Positions 16,141 through 23,904 of a stretch of 27,677 nt of DNA are shown in pieces; the first letter of the stretch is position 1; each line of letters starts with the position of its first letter. A model generated the notes under the pieces. It saw only the letters and a list, made by a program, of their open reading frames with translations. It did not search any database and was not told the DNA's origin. Source of the stretch: an uncultured Campylobacter sp. (lineage in GTDB: Bacteria; Campylobacterota; Campylobacteria; Campylobacterales; Campylobacteraceae); NCBI GenBank assembly GCA_900539505.1, contig UQCL01000024.1:1-27677 (forward strand), written 5' to 3'. The position numbers and the translations under genes were made by a program.

Positions 16141-17387
16141 TGTCAAATTTAGAAAAATTCGATAATGAAATTTTTAGTCTAACCAACAAAGAGCTTGCTC
16201 GTCAGTGCGATTATTTGGAGATGATCGCGAGCGAAAATTTTACCTATCCCGAGGTGATGGAAGCGATGGGCTCGGTGCTAACGAACAAATACGCCGAGGG
16301 CTATCCCGGCAAGCGCTACTACGGCGGCTGCGAGTTCGTAGACGAGATAGAGCAGATCGCGATTGATCGCTGCAAAAAGCTCTTCGGCTGTGAGTTTGCA
16401 AACGTCCAGCCAAACAGCGGCAGCCAAGCCAATCAAGGCGTATATGCCGCGTTTTTGAAACCGGGCGAGAAAATTTTAGGCATGTCGCTTAGCCACGGCG
16501 GGCATTTGACGCACGGCGCGAAGGTCTCAAGCAGCGGAAAGATGTATGAGAGCTTCGAATACGGCGTAGAGCTCGACGGCCGCATAAACTACGATAAGGT
16601 GCTTGAGATCGCTCAGATCGTAAAGCCCAAGATGATCGTTTGCGGTGCGAGCGCCTATACGCGCGAGATAGATTTCGCTAAATTTAGACAGATCGCAGAT
16701 AGCGTGGGCGCGTTTCTTTTCGCCGACATAGCGCATGTTGCAGGGCTAGTCGTTGCAGGCGAACATACTAATCCGTTTCCGCACTGCCACGTCGTAAGCT
16801 CGACAACGCATAAAACGCTTCGTGGTCCGCGCGGCGGCATCATAATGACAAACGACGAGGAATTTGCTAAAAAGATCAACTCGGCGATCTTCCCCGGCAT
16901 TCAGGGCGGTCCGCTAATGCACGTCATCGCCGCAAAAGCGGTGGGCTTTAAACACAATCTAAGCCCCGAGTGGAAGGTCTATGCCAAGCAGGTCAAGGAA
17001 AACGCTAGAGTTTTGGGCGAGACGCTGGTTAAGCGCGGCTTTGATCTCGTTAGCGGCGGCACCGATAATCATCTGATTTTAATGAGCTTTTTAAATAGAG
17101 ATTTTAGCGGCAAGGACGCTAGCGCCGCGCTTGAAAACGCAGGCATTACGACGAATAAAAACACCGTTCCGGGCGAGACGCGCAGCCCATTCGTCACCAG
17201 CGGTATCCGCGTCGGAAGCCCCGCACTTACGGCGCGCGGCATGAAGGAGAAAGAATTTGAGTTTATCGGAAATAAAATCGCCGATGTGCTAAGCGATATC
17301 TCAAATTCTAAGCTTCAGGCGCAGGTCAAAGAGGAAGTGCGAGATTTGGCGCACCGCTTTATCATCTACGACCGCGCGATGTATTAA
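16140..17387 (+). CDS. glyA: Serine hydroxymethyltransferase
   Basis: A PLP enzyme converting serine and tetrahydrofolate to glycine and methylene-THF, the main one-carbon source. It has 415 residues, full length. YLEMIASENF, NKYAEGYPGKRYYGG, the QPNSGSQAN cofactor loop and the PLP lysine (Lys225) in STTHKTLRGPRGG are all visible. Its ATG overlaps the lysS stop by one base. It is the last gene of the gatC operon, with a strong terminator right after it. C. jejuni has a further small gene (Cj0403, as I recall) after glyA; only 94 bases separate glyA from the next gene here, so it is missing. Confidence 0.97.
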   Translation: MSNLEKFDNEIFSLTNKELARQCDYLEMIASENFTYPEVMEAMGSVLTNKYAEGYPGKRYYGGCEFVDEIEQIAIDRCKKLFGCEFANVQPNSGSQANQGVYAAFLKPGEKILGMSLSHGGHLTHGAKVSSSGKMYESFEYGVELDGRINYDKVLEIAQIVKPKMIVCGASAYTREIDFAKFRQIADSVGAFLFADIAHVAGLVVAGEHTNPFPHCHVVSSTTHKTLRGPRGGIIMTNDEEFAKKINSAIFPGIQGGPLMHVIAAKAVGFKHNLSPEWKVYAKQVKENARVLGETLVKRGFDLVSGGTDNHLILMSFLNRDFSGKDASAALENAGITTNKNTVPGETRSPFVTSGIRVGSPALTARGMKEKEFEFIGNKIADVLSDISNSKLQAQVKEEVRDLAHRFIIYDRAMY

Positions 17388-17395
17388 ATTTAATA

Positions 17396-17427
17396 AATTC
17401 GGGTAAGCTTACCCGAATTATTTATTT
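17396..17427 (+). terminator. Palindromic terminator closing the gatC-glyA operon
   Basis: AATTCGGGTAAG (17396-17407) and CTTACCCGAATT (17408-17419) form a perfect 24-base palindrome, giving a stem with a tight AGCT-centred loop. ATTTATTT follows. It begins nine bases after the glyA stop. Confidence 0.8.
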
Positions 17428-17440
17428 CGTAAATTTTGCG

Positions 17441-17449
17441 TGGTAGAAT
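17441..17449 (+). promoter_or_regulatory. Extended -10 promoter of the SPOR gene and aroE
   Basis: TGG followed by TAGAAT (17444-17449), preceded by ATTTTGCG, sits 32 bases before the ATG at 17482 and after the glyA terminator. GGAGAG provides the ribosome binding site. Confidence 0.55.
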
Positions 17450-17481
17450 TTACAAAGTAAATAATAATCTTAGGAGAGAGT

Positions 17482-18513
17482 ATGAACGACAAAAATTTCG
17501 ATATGAGCAGCATAGACGATATAGTGATAAATAGCGGCAATGTCGATAAGAACGCGAATTTGAAAAAGGGTCTTACCGTCGCAGCCGGCGTCGTAGTTTT
17601 ATTCTTAATAATTTTAATCATAATGAAGGCTATTAATAAAGACGATATTGATACTAACGCAGGTCTTACTATGCCTAGTGAAGAAGAGCTTGCCAAAGCG
17701 GAGCAAAAGCCTGCCGTGCAAGTTCAAAAACCCGAGCCTTCGCAGCCTGAGCCTGTAGAGGTGAAATCAGAACCCAATGCAGCATCTGCAGCTCCAACCA
17801 AAGTAGAGATAAAAACCCAAGAGCCTAATTCCGAAAGTAAGGTCGTCGCAAGCGCTCAGCCTGAAGCACAGAAAGTAGAAATCCAAAAGCCCGAAATCAA
17901 AGAAGAGCCAAAAAAATCCGAAGTTAAAATAGAAAGTAAAAAGATTGAGCCTAAAGACGAAGCTAAAAAACCTGAAAAAACTGACGTAAAAAAGTCCGAG
18001 CCTAAAAAAGAGTCTGCAAAAGACGAGATAAAAAAAGAACCTTCTAAAACCGAAATTAGAAAAGTCGAGCAGAAAGTAGAGCCTAAAAAAGAACCTGAAA
18101 AACAAGCAAAAACAGAAGTTAAAAAAGAGCTTTCAAAAACGGAAGCTAAAAAGGAACATGCTAAAGCTGAGACCAAGAAAGAGCCAGCAAAACCTGAGTC
18201 TAAAAAAGAAGCTAGCAAGCCGGAGTCTAAAAGTGAGAGCGTAAAAGCTGGCGTTGCAGCAAAGAGCACCAGCACCAGCGTGGCAAACGGCAGTTATGTG
18301 CAGGTTTTCGCATCCAATGCTTACGATCCAAACGGATCTGATACCAAAAAAATCACCAAAAAAGGCTACAATCCGATCGCTTTGCAAACCCATGTCGGCA
18401 GCAAGAGCGTGACTAAAATTTTAGTTGGACCTTTTGAGGGCGAGGCGCTACAAAAGGCGCTTAGCGATATGCGCAGCATCAATAGCGGAGCGTATATCTA
18501 CCGAGTGAAATAG
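17482..18513 (+). CDS. SPOR-domain membrane protein with Lys/Glu/Pro-rich periplasmic stalk
   Basis: A 343-residue bitopic inner-membrane protein. It has a short acidic cytoplasmic part (1-28), one membrane helix (about 31-49), then a long low-complexity stalk (about 75-255) built from repeats of the kind KKEPAKPE, SKKEASKPE and EVKKEL. It ends in a SPOR domain (about 268-343, from GSYVQVFASNA to AYIYRVK). SPOR domains bind septal peptidoglycan stripped of peptides, so a cell-division or septal role is likely. The stalk should reach through the periplasm to the wall. The gene overlaps aroE by one base (TAGTG). The SPOR-aroE pair matches C. jejuni Cj0404-Cj0405 as I recall. Confidence 0.88.
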   Translation: MNDKNFDMSSIDDIVINSGNVDKNANLKKGLTVAAGVVVLFLIILIIMKAINKDDIDTNAGLTMPSEEELAKAEQKPAVQVQKPEPSQPEPVEVKSEPNAASAAPTKVEIKTQEPNSESKVVASAQPEAQKVEIQKPEIKEEPKKSEVKIESKKIEPKDEAKKPEKTDVKKSEPKKESAKDEIKKEPSKTEIRKVEQKVEPKKEPEKQAKTEVKKELSKTEAKKEHAKAETKKEPAKPESKKEASKPESKSESVKAGVAAKSTSTSVANGSYVQVFASNAYDPNGSDTKKITKKGYNPIALQTHVGSKSVTKILVGPFEGEALQKALSDMRSINSGAYIYRVK

Positions 18514-19298
18514 TGGACAGATTTGCGGTTTTCGGCAACCCGATCGCCCACTCTCTCTCACCGCTACTTCATAATTACGCGATAAAATCTTTGGCGCTGG
18601 ATGCCTATTACGGGCGAGTTTTGCTGCAGCGCGGCGAGGAACTGCGCGCTAAATTTGAAACTTTAAGGCTTGCGGGTGCGAACATAACCGTGCCTTTTAA
18701 ACTTGACGCATTTAAAGCATGCGACGTCCTAAGCGAGGCGGCCAAGCAGATTGGCTCGGTAAACACGCTAGTGCTAAAAGGCGGCGCGCTGCACGGCTTT
18801 AACACCGACGCGCAAGGCTTTTTCTGCGCGATCTTGGGCTTTGGCGAGATTCGCAATGCGCTTATTTTGGGTGCTGGGGGCACGACGCGAGCGATCGGCT
18901 ACGCGCTAGGCGAAAACGGCGTGAAATTTGACATCCTAAACCGCAGTGCAAAGGATTTTGACTTCGGCTGCGAGGAATTTTTTACCTATGAAAATTTCAA
19001 AGCTAAAGACTACGATCTTATCGTCAATGCCACTGGCGCGGGGCTCAAAGATGACGCGCTGCCTGCGCCCGAGGGGGTAATAGATGAAATTTTATCCCGC
19101 GCAAAATTTGCCTTTGATGCGATCTACGGCAAGCAGACTCCGTTTTTGCAAGCCGCGCGCGCAAAAAATTTGCCTACAAAAGACGGCAAGGAGATGCTGA
19201 TAAATCAGGGCGCGCTTGCTTTCAATCTCTTTTTCGGCGGCAAATTCGACTTAGCAGAGATTGTAGCGCTGATGAGCCGTGCTGCAAATTTACGCTAA
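18513..19298 (+). CDS. aroE: Shikimate dehydrogenase
   Basis: Reduces 3-dehydroshikimate to shikimate with NADPH in aromatic amino acid synthesis. 261 residues. The substrate-binding N-terminus has FGNPIAHSLSPLLHN (7-21) and GANITVPFK with the catalytic Lys. GFNTDAQGF follows, then the NADP Rossmann motif LGAGGTTRA (about 120-128) and the late INQGALAFNLF. The GTG start at 18513 shares its G with the stop of the SPOR gene, and MDRFAVFGNP is the expected N-terminus. Confidence 0.95.
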   Translation: MDRFAVFGNPIAHSLSPLLHNYAIKSLALDAYYGRVLLQRGEELRAKFETLRLAGANITVPFKLDAFKACDVLSEAAKQIGSVNTLVLKGGALHGFNTDAQGFFCAILGFGEIRNALILGAGGTTRAIGYALGENGVKFDILNRSAKDFDFGCEEFFTYENFKAKDYDLIVNATGAGLKDDALPAPEGVIDEILSRAKFAFDAIYGKQTPFLQAARAKNLPTKDGKEMLINQGALAFNLFFGGKFDLAEIVALMSRAANLR

Positions 19299-19595
19299 AT
19301 CGGCTCTTAGGCTTTTCAATTATCCGCCCAGCCCAACGAAATGCTTTAAATTTTGCGTCGAGTTAATTATCCGTTCTTAAATTTTATATCGTGTAGCTTT
19401 GGGCGTTTGATTTTAAAATTCTTACGTCTGCTTTCAGCCGAGCCGTGTTAATTTGCCTACAAAAAATTCTATTAAAAATCGCTATGAATTAGGCACAAAG
19501 ATGCTTGGCAAAACCTCGCATATTTTTCTACTTGCTTCTTGATATGTTCTATTCTAAAATTTTGTGCAGTTTAAGTAAAATGTGATTGTTTGTGA

Positions 19596-19601
19596 ATTAT
19601 A
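19596..19601 (-). promoter_or_regulatory. Orphan minus-strand -10 box
   Basis: Read on the minus strand, TTTTATGG is followed by a perfect TATAAT, the local campylobacterial promoter form. No gene starts downstream on that strand within the gap, so it may drive a small RNA or a very short peptide running toward the aroE 3' end. Confidence 0.45.
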
Positions 19602-19701
19602 CCATAAAACTTACTTGAGCGAGATCGCGCAAGACCGAGGCGTTTATTAAAAAGATAAAATTATTACCAAAATTTCAAAATTTAAAGCTAAATTTTAATT
19701 A

Positions 19702-19714
19702 ATTGTTATACAAT
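19702..19714 (+). promoter_or_regulatory. cyd operon promoter with overlapping dyad
   Basis: ATTGT-TAT-ACAAT is a perfect 5-bp inverted repeat around three bases. Its right half contains the -10 candidate TACAAT (19709-19714), about 40 bases before the first gene. A regulator binding this dyad would cover the -10. Which regulator is unknown. Confidence 0.5.
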
Positions 19715-19753
19715 AAAAAATATAAACTAATAATTGCTAAAGGTTAAAATTTG

Positions 19754-19960
19754 ATGTTTTTCGGCAAAATTTTAAAATTTTACGCGCACGGATTTGCTTC
19801 GATGAAGCTTGGCAAAACGCTATGGGCGGTGATTTTGATCAAGCTATTTATAATTTTCGTGCTACTTAAATTTTTCATTTTCGACGAAAATCTAGATTCT
19901 AAATTTAAAACCGATCAAGAAAAAATCGATTTCATCTACAAAAATTTGACTAAGGAGTAG
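19754..19960 (+). CDS. DUF4492 family small membrane protein
   Basis: A 68-residue protein with one membrane helix (about 22-41, WAVILIKLFIIFVLLKFFIF) and a charged C-terminal tail. I recognise it as the DUF4492 type that commonly precedes cydA in Campylobacterota and Bacteroidota, so an assembly or accessory role for the bd oxidase is likely. ATG 19754 is chosen; TTG 19751 just before it is a possible alternative, since AAAGG lies seven bases before the TTG and ten before the ATG. The stop is two bases before cydA. Confidence 0.8.
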   Translation: MFFGKILKFYAHGFASMKLGKTLWAVILIKLFIIFVLLKFFIFDENLDSKFKTDQEKIDFIYKNLTKE

Positions 19961-19962
19961 GA

Positions 19963-21486
19963 ATGCAAGAGCTTGCTAGCGTGGATTGGTCGAGGGCGCA
20001 GTTCGCACTCACGGCGCTTTATCACTTTCTTTTCGTGCCCCTAACGCTGGGGCTTAGCTTTATCGTGGCGTTTATGGAGAGCCTATATGTCGCGACCGGT
20101 AAACAGGAGTGGCTCAAGATCACTAAATTTTGGCTGCGCCTTTTCGGTATAAATTTCGCCATCGGTGTCGCGACGGGCATCATAATGGAGTTTGAGTTCG
20201 GCACCAACTGGGCGAATTACAGCTGGTTCGTGGGCGACATCTTCGGCGCGCCGCTTGCGATCGAGGGCTTGCTTGCGTTTTTCTTGGAGGCTACCTTCTT
20301 TGCGGTAATGTTTTTCGGTTGGGATCGCGTAAGCAAGAAATTTCATCTTCTCTCGACCTGGCTCGTGGCGATCGGATCAAATTTAAGCGCGTATTGGATT
20401 CTAATTGCGAATGCTTGGATGCAAAACCCTGTTGGTACGAGCTTTAATCCAGATACGATGCGCAACGAGATGAGTAATTTTTTAGATATCGCGCTATCTC
20501 ACTTCGGAGTGGCTAAATTTTTACATACCGTCGGCGGCGGCTACATTACCGCGGCGCTTTTCGTACTTGGAATTTCGGCGTTTTATATGCTAAAAAACAA
20601 AGACTTCGCGCTTGCTAAAAAAAGCTTCATCGTAGCGGCAAGCTTCGGTATGTTAAGCTCGCTTTTCGTGCTATTTAGCGGCGACGAGAGCGCCTATCAG
20701 GTCGCGCAAAAGCAGCCGATGAAGCTTGCTGCGATGGAGGGTCTGTATAAAGGTGAAGTAAACGCGGGCATCGTCGCAGCGGGAGTTTTAAATCCGAGCA
20801 AAACCGCGGGAGACGATAAACAGCCGTTTTTATTTGAGATCAAGGCGCCTTATGCGCTAGGGCTGATGGCTACGAGAGGGCTTGATAATTTCACTCCTGG
20901 CATCGATGATCTGGTGTTTGGAAACGAAAAATTCGGCATCGAAGGTTCAGATAAAAAGATCGAAAAAGGCAAAATCGCCCTGCAGGCGCTAAAGGATTGT
21001 AAGGTCGCCAAAGACGCCAATGATACCGCAGCTATGCAGCAGGCGCGCGAAATTTTATTCGGCAACCAAAATATGCAAAACCTAGGCTACGGCTACCTTG
21101 ACGATGCGAAGCAGATCGTCCCTCCCGTGGCGCTTACATTTTATAGTTTCCACGTGATGGTGGCTCTGGGAAGCTATTTTATCTTGCTATTTTTCGTTAC
21201 GCTATTTTTGGCGATGCGAAAGAATCTCGCCGAATACAAGAAAATTTTATGGCTTTGCGTTTTTAGCATCCCTCTGGGATACGTCGCGTGCGAGGCGGGC
21301 TGGATCGTAGCCGAAGTAGGGCGCCAGCCGTGGGCTATACAAGATCTCATGCCAGTGGGCGTCGCGGCTACTAGCCTGGCGGGAATGAACATAATGATCT
21401 CGTTCGCGCTCTTTGCGGTTTTATTTACGGTTTTATTCATAGCCGAGATAAAGATCATGCTAAAACAGATAAAGATAGGATTTTAA
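19963..21486 (+). CDS. cydA: Cytochrome bd-type quinol oxidase subunit I
   Basis: The catalytic subunit of the terminal oxidase, which oxidises quinol and reduces O2 to water without proton pumping. It has 507 residues and about nine membrane helices. The heme ligands are His21 (in TALYHFLF), His188 (in FLHTVGG) and Met399 (in FHVMVALG). The quinol site keeps QPMKLAAMEG (Lys254, Glu259) and GRQPW is at 453-457. C. jejuni CydAB (CioAB) is reported to be cyanide-insensitive without normal heme d signals; whether that holds here cannot be told. It starts two bases after the DUF4492 gene and is followed by cydB after one base. Confidence 0.97.
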   Translation: MQELASVDWSRAQFALTALYHFLFVPLTLGLSFIVAFMESLYVATGKQEWLKITKFWLRLFGINFAIGVATGIIMEFEFGTNWANYSWFVGDIFGAPLAIEGLLAFFLEATFFAVMFFGWDRVSKKFHLLSTWLVAIGSNLSAYWILIANAWMQNPVGTSFNPDTMRNEMSNFLDIALSHFGVAKFLHTVGGGYITAALFVLGISAFYMLKNKDFALAKKSFIVAASFGMLSSLFVLFSGDESAYQVAQKQPMKLAAMEGLYKGEVNAGIVAAGVLNPSKTAGDDKQPFLFEIKAPYALGLMATRGLDNFTPGIDDLVFGNEKFGIEGSDKKIEKGKIALQALKDCKVAKDANDTAAMQQAREILFGNQNMQNLGYGYLDDAKQIVPPVALTFYSFHVMVALGSYFILLFFVTLFLAMRKNLAEYKKILWLCVFSIPLGYVACEAGWIVAEVGRQPWAIQDLMPVGVAATSLAGMNIMISFALFAVLFTVLFIAEIKIMLKQIKIGF

Positions 21487-21487
21487 G

Positions 21488-22594
21488 ATGCACGAAATTT
21501 TTCAAATTTATTGGTGGTGCGTGGTTTCGCTTCTGGGCGGAATTTTGGTTTTTATGCTCTTCGTGCAGGGCGGTCAGACGCTGCTTTTTACGCTGGCGAA
21601 AAATGAGACCGAGAAGGATTTTATAATAAATTCCATCGGCAAGAAATGGGAGCTTACGTTTACTACGCTCGTTATGTTCGGCGGAGCGTGCTTTGCGGCG
21701 TTTCCGCTATTTTATGCGACCAGCTTCGGCGGGGCGTATTGGGCGTGGATGGCTCTGCTTTTTTGCTTCATAATCCAAGCCGTCGCTTACGAATACAGAA
21801 AAAAGCCCGATAATTTCTTGGGCGCTAAAACCTATGAAGCCTTTCTTTTCATAAACGGCTCGCTGGGCACGATCCTGCTTGGCATCATCGTCTCGACGCT
21901 TTTTAGCGGCAGCGAGTTTGCGCTGGGCGATAATAATTTTGTGCAGTGGAAAAACCCTGCTCGAGGGCTTGAAGCGCTAGCAAATCCGTTTAATTACATC
22001 TTGGGAGTTGCGCTATTTTTCTGCGCCAGAACGGGAGCGAGCTTATATTTGATGAATAATATCGCCGAGCCCGAAATGATCGCCAAGCTCAAAGCCTCGC
22101 TTAAATTTAACGCTAGCACGTTTTTGGTATTTTTCATCGCGTTTTTGGCGTGGGTCTTGCTAAAGCAGGGCTATGCAGTCGGCGCGGGCGGCGTCGTAAG
22201 TCTCGAGAGCTTTAAGTATCTGCACAATTACCTAAGCCTGCCTGCGGCGCTAGTCTTGCTGCTGCTGGGCGTCGTGCTGGTACTAGTGGGCATCGTAAAA
22301 GGCGCATTTACAAGCAGCGTGCGCGGGGTATTTTTCTACGGCGTGGGCGTCGTATGCGCGGTAACGAGCGTATTTTTGATTCTAGGGCTAAACAATACGG
22401 CGTTTTATCCGTCAAATTTTGATTTGCAAAGCTCTCTTACTTTGGCAAATGCAAGCTCGAGCCTCTATACGCTTAAGACGATGTTTTACGTGTCGTTTCT
22501 AGTGCCTTTCGTGCTGGGTTATATCAGCTACGTTTGGCGCGCAATGGATGCGAAGAAGCTCGATAAAGAGGGGCTTTCAAACGAGCATTACTAG
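21488..22594 (+). CDS. cydB: Cytochrome bd-type quinol oxidase subunit II
   Basis: The structural partner of CydA, 368 residues and about eight membrane helices. The N-terminus YWWCVVSLLGGILVFMLFVQ corresponds to the family's first helix, and the GGQTL sequence follows. GKKWELTF replaces the common G.W.GNE region. Cys and Gly-rich helices continue to WRAMDAKKLDK at the C-terminus. ATG 21488 lies one base after the cydA stop. A series of GC-rich hairpins follows directly, then a small peptide gene. Confidence 0.94.
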   Translation: MHEIFQIYWWCVVSLLGGILVFMLFVQGGQTLLFTLAKNETEKDFIINSIGKKWELTFTTLVMFGGACFAAFPLFYATSFGGAYWAWMALLFCFIIQAVAYEYRKKPDNFLGAKTYEAFLFINGSLGTILLGIIVSTLFSGSEFALGDNNFVQWKNPARGLEALANPFNYILGVALFFCARTGASLYLMNNIAEPEMIAKLKASLKFNASTFLVFFIAFLAWVLLKQGYAVGAGGVVSLESFKYLHNYLSLPAALVLLLLGVVLVLVGIVKGAFTSSVRGVFFYGVGVVCAVTSVFLILGLNNTAFYPSNFDLQSSLTLANASSSLYTLKTMFYVSFLVPFVLGYISYVWRAMDAKKLDKEGLSNEHY

Positions 22595-22606
22595 GCACCC
22601 ACTCTA

Positions 22607-22714
22607 GCGCGGCTTCCGCGCGCCGTGTGGCGGCGAGGCTGTGCTTTTGTGCACGGCACTGCGCGCTTTTGCGCTTAGTTAAATTTCATATCGGCGGCGC
22701 TTTTTGCGCGCCGC
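22607..22714 (+). other. Row of four short GC-rich hairpins between cydB and a small ORF
   Basis: Four stems lie in a row: GCGCGG/CCGCGC (22607-22621, triloop CTT), GTGC/GCAC (22641-22654), GCGC/GCGC (22663-22674, loop TTTT) and GCGGCGC/GCGCCGC (22694-22714). The first starts 13 bases after the cydB stop; the last ends 25 bases before the next ATG. None is followed by a clean T run, so mRNA stabilisation or partial termination is more likely than full termination. Confidence 0.5.
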
Positions 22715-22739
22715 ATTATAAAAATTTTAAGGATTAAAA

Positions 22740-22844
22740 ATGATCAAATCTTTAGTTTTCATCGCGATTTGGATGATCTTGCTCGTAGGAAGCTATAAAT
22801 TTATAAAGCTAAACATTACTCATCACGAAAAAAGCGAGCAGTAA
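22740..22844 (+). CDS. Small membrane peptide after cydAB (CydX-like candidate)
   Basis: A 34-residue peptide, ATG 22740 to TAA 22844, with AAGGA seven bases before the start. It has one hydrophobic helix (about 4-18, SLVFIAIWMILLVGSY) and a polar tail ending HHEKSEQ. E. coli CydX (37 residues) and relatives such as CydY/CydS are single-helix peptides needed for bd oxidase stability and encoded just after cydB; position, size and topology match, but the sequence does not show the E. coli pattern. The 145-base gap from cydB is longer than usual. Function is inferred. Confidence 0.65.
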   Translation: MIKSLVFIAIWMILLVGSYKFIKLNITHHEKSEQ

Positions 22845-22875
22845 AGCGTAGAAATTTTAAAAGCTTGCGGTCCGG

Positions 22876-22905
22876 GATTTTGCTTTAAATTTAGAAAGCA
22901 AAATC
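22876..22905. terminator. Hairpin between convergent cyd and protease/transporter operons
   Basis: GATTTTGCTTT (22876-22886) and AAAGCAAAATC (22895-22905) form a perfect 11-bp stem with an 8-base loop. It lies between the stop of the small peptide at 22844 and the sbmA stop at 22936, so it could end transcription from both sides. The T runs lie within the stem and not after it, so strength is uncertain. Confidence 0.55.
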
Positions 22906-22935
22906 TAGAGCCACAAGATACGGGCGAAATTTTAT

Positions 22936-23904
22936 CTAGCCCTTGTAGTCGATATTTTTTTCGAATTCTTTAAGTCGCATATGGATTGAGCGAAGCTCCG
23001 TGATCGTCGTCCAGTTATTGATAAAAACGCTAAAGCTGCCGCGTACTTGATTAAAAGCATTGCCTACTTGAATCATCACTCCAAGCGTAATCGCCTTAGT
23101 AAAAAGCCCCGGTCCCATTATGAGATAGGGCACGATGACTAGGATTTGCGAGAAAGAATTTAGCCATAAATCAAAGTAGCAGTAGTGCAAAAATAGCCTG
23201 TAATAGTTGTGCTTTAATTTGCCAAATAGCGTCTTTGTGGTCTCTTCGCTCGCATATTCCGCCTTATTCTCCTCGGCATAAACCAGCTCTTTGCGAAACG
23301 CAGCTTCCGCCTTTTGATTGTTGTATTCAAGCCTAGGCAGAAACCAACCTACTAGCCAAGAAATTATCAGTCCGCCGATGCTTACTGCAAGTGCGATCCA
23401 TACGAGAGAGCCGGGAATTTTTTTGAGCGCCTCAAAAGGTACTTTCTCGCTAAGGCTCCACAAAACAGGGATAAACGCAAAAAGAATCATCGCCGCTGAA
23501 AGCACGCGCGTGCCGATATCTTCGATGATTTTTGAGAAGCGGTAGATGTCTTCTTGGATACGCTGCGAGCTTCCTTCGATATCTTTACTTACCTTTTTCC
23601 AGTATGAAAAATAAGAAAAGGTCATCGCCTCTCGCCATTTAAACGCCCAAATTCGCGCCACGTATCGCTCCGAAATCGCCGCCGCTACGGCAGGCATCGC
23701 TATCCATAAAAAGACCCTCATCTGCGCGTAAAAATCGTTTAACGTATGACGATCTACGTTTTGACATAAATCATAAAATACGCGATACCATTCGTTGAAA
23801 CGCACGCTCAGCGTAGTTTGATACCAATTGATAGTGATCAAAAATACTAGCCCTGTATATGCTAAAAGCGCCCATTTTTTGCTTTTAAAAAATGAAACGA
23901 ACAT
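22936..23904 (-). CDS. sbmA: SbmA/BacA family peptide transporter
   Basis: A 322-residue inner-membrane protein with about six to seven helices and no ATPase domain. The pattern FNEWYRVFYDLCQN, WRE..TFSYF..W and IQEDIYRFSKIIEDIG is that of SbmA/BacA proteins, proton-driven importers that take up proline-rich antimicrobial peptides, microcins and other peptides, and that contribute to envelope function in BacA-containing bacteria. E. coli SbmA has 406 residues; the shorter size here appears usual for campylobacterial homologues. ATG 23904 overlaps the stop of the M16 protease gene (TAATG), so the two are translationally coupled. Natural substrate unknown. Confidence 0.88.
   Translation of the reverse strand: MFVSFFKSKKWALLAYTGLVFLITINWYQTTLSVRFNEWYRVFYDLCQNVDRHTLNDFYAQMRVFLWIAMPAVAAAISERYVARIWAFKWREAMTFSYFSYWKKVSKDIEGSSQRIQEDIYRFSKIIEDIGTRVLSAAMILFAFIPVLWSLSEKVPFEALKKIPGSLVWIALAVSIGGLIISWLVGWFLPRLEYNNQKAEAAFRKELVYAEENKAEYASEETTKTLFGKLKHNYYRLFLHYCYFDLWLNSFSQILVIVPYLIMGPGLFTKAITLGVMIQVGNAFNQVRGSFSVFINNWTTITELRSIHMRLKEFEKNIDYKG

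Larger units (their letters stand above)
19299..19750. other. Intergenic region before the cyd operon
   Basis: No intact gene is visible in these 452 bases. It contains a strong minus-strand -10 (19596-19601) with only a 32-codon minus-strand frame (FRIEHIKKQVEKYARFCQAS...) downstream, a GC-richer patch around 19617-19643, and the plus-strand cyd promoter with a dyad at 19702-19714. Confidence 0.5.

Noticed and set aside
17767..18275. Long minus-strand frames rich in Phe, Leu and Ser opposite the SPOR gene
   Set aside because: They are the reverse of the Lys/Glu/Pro-rich stalk codons, a known source of false membrane-like frames.
23318..23545. 75-codon plus-strand frame opposite sbmA
   Set aside because: Antisense shadow of a conserved transporter gene, with no features of its own.
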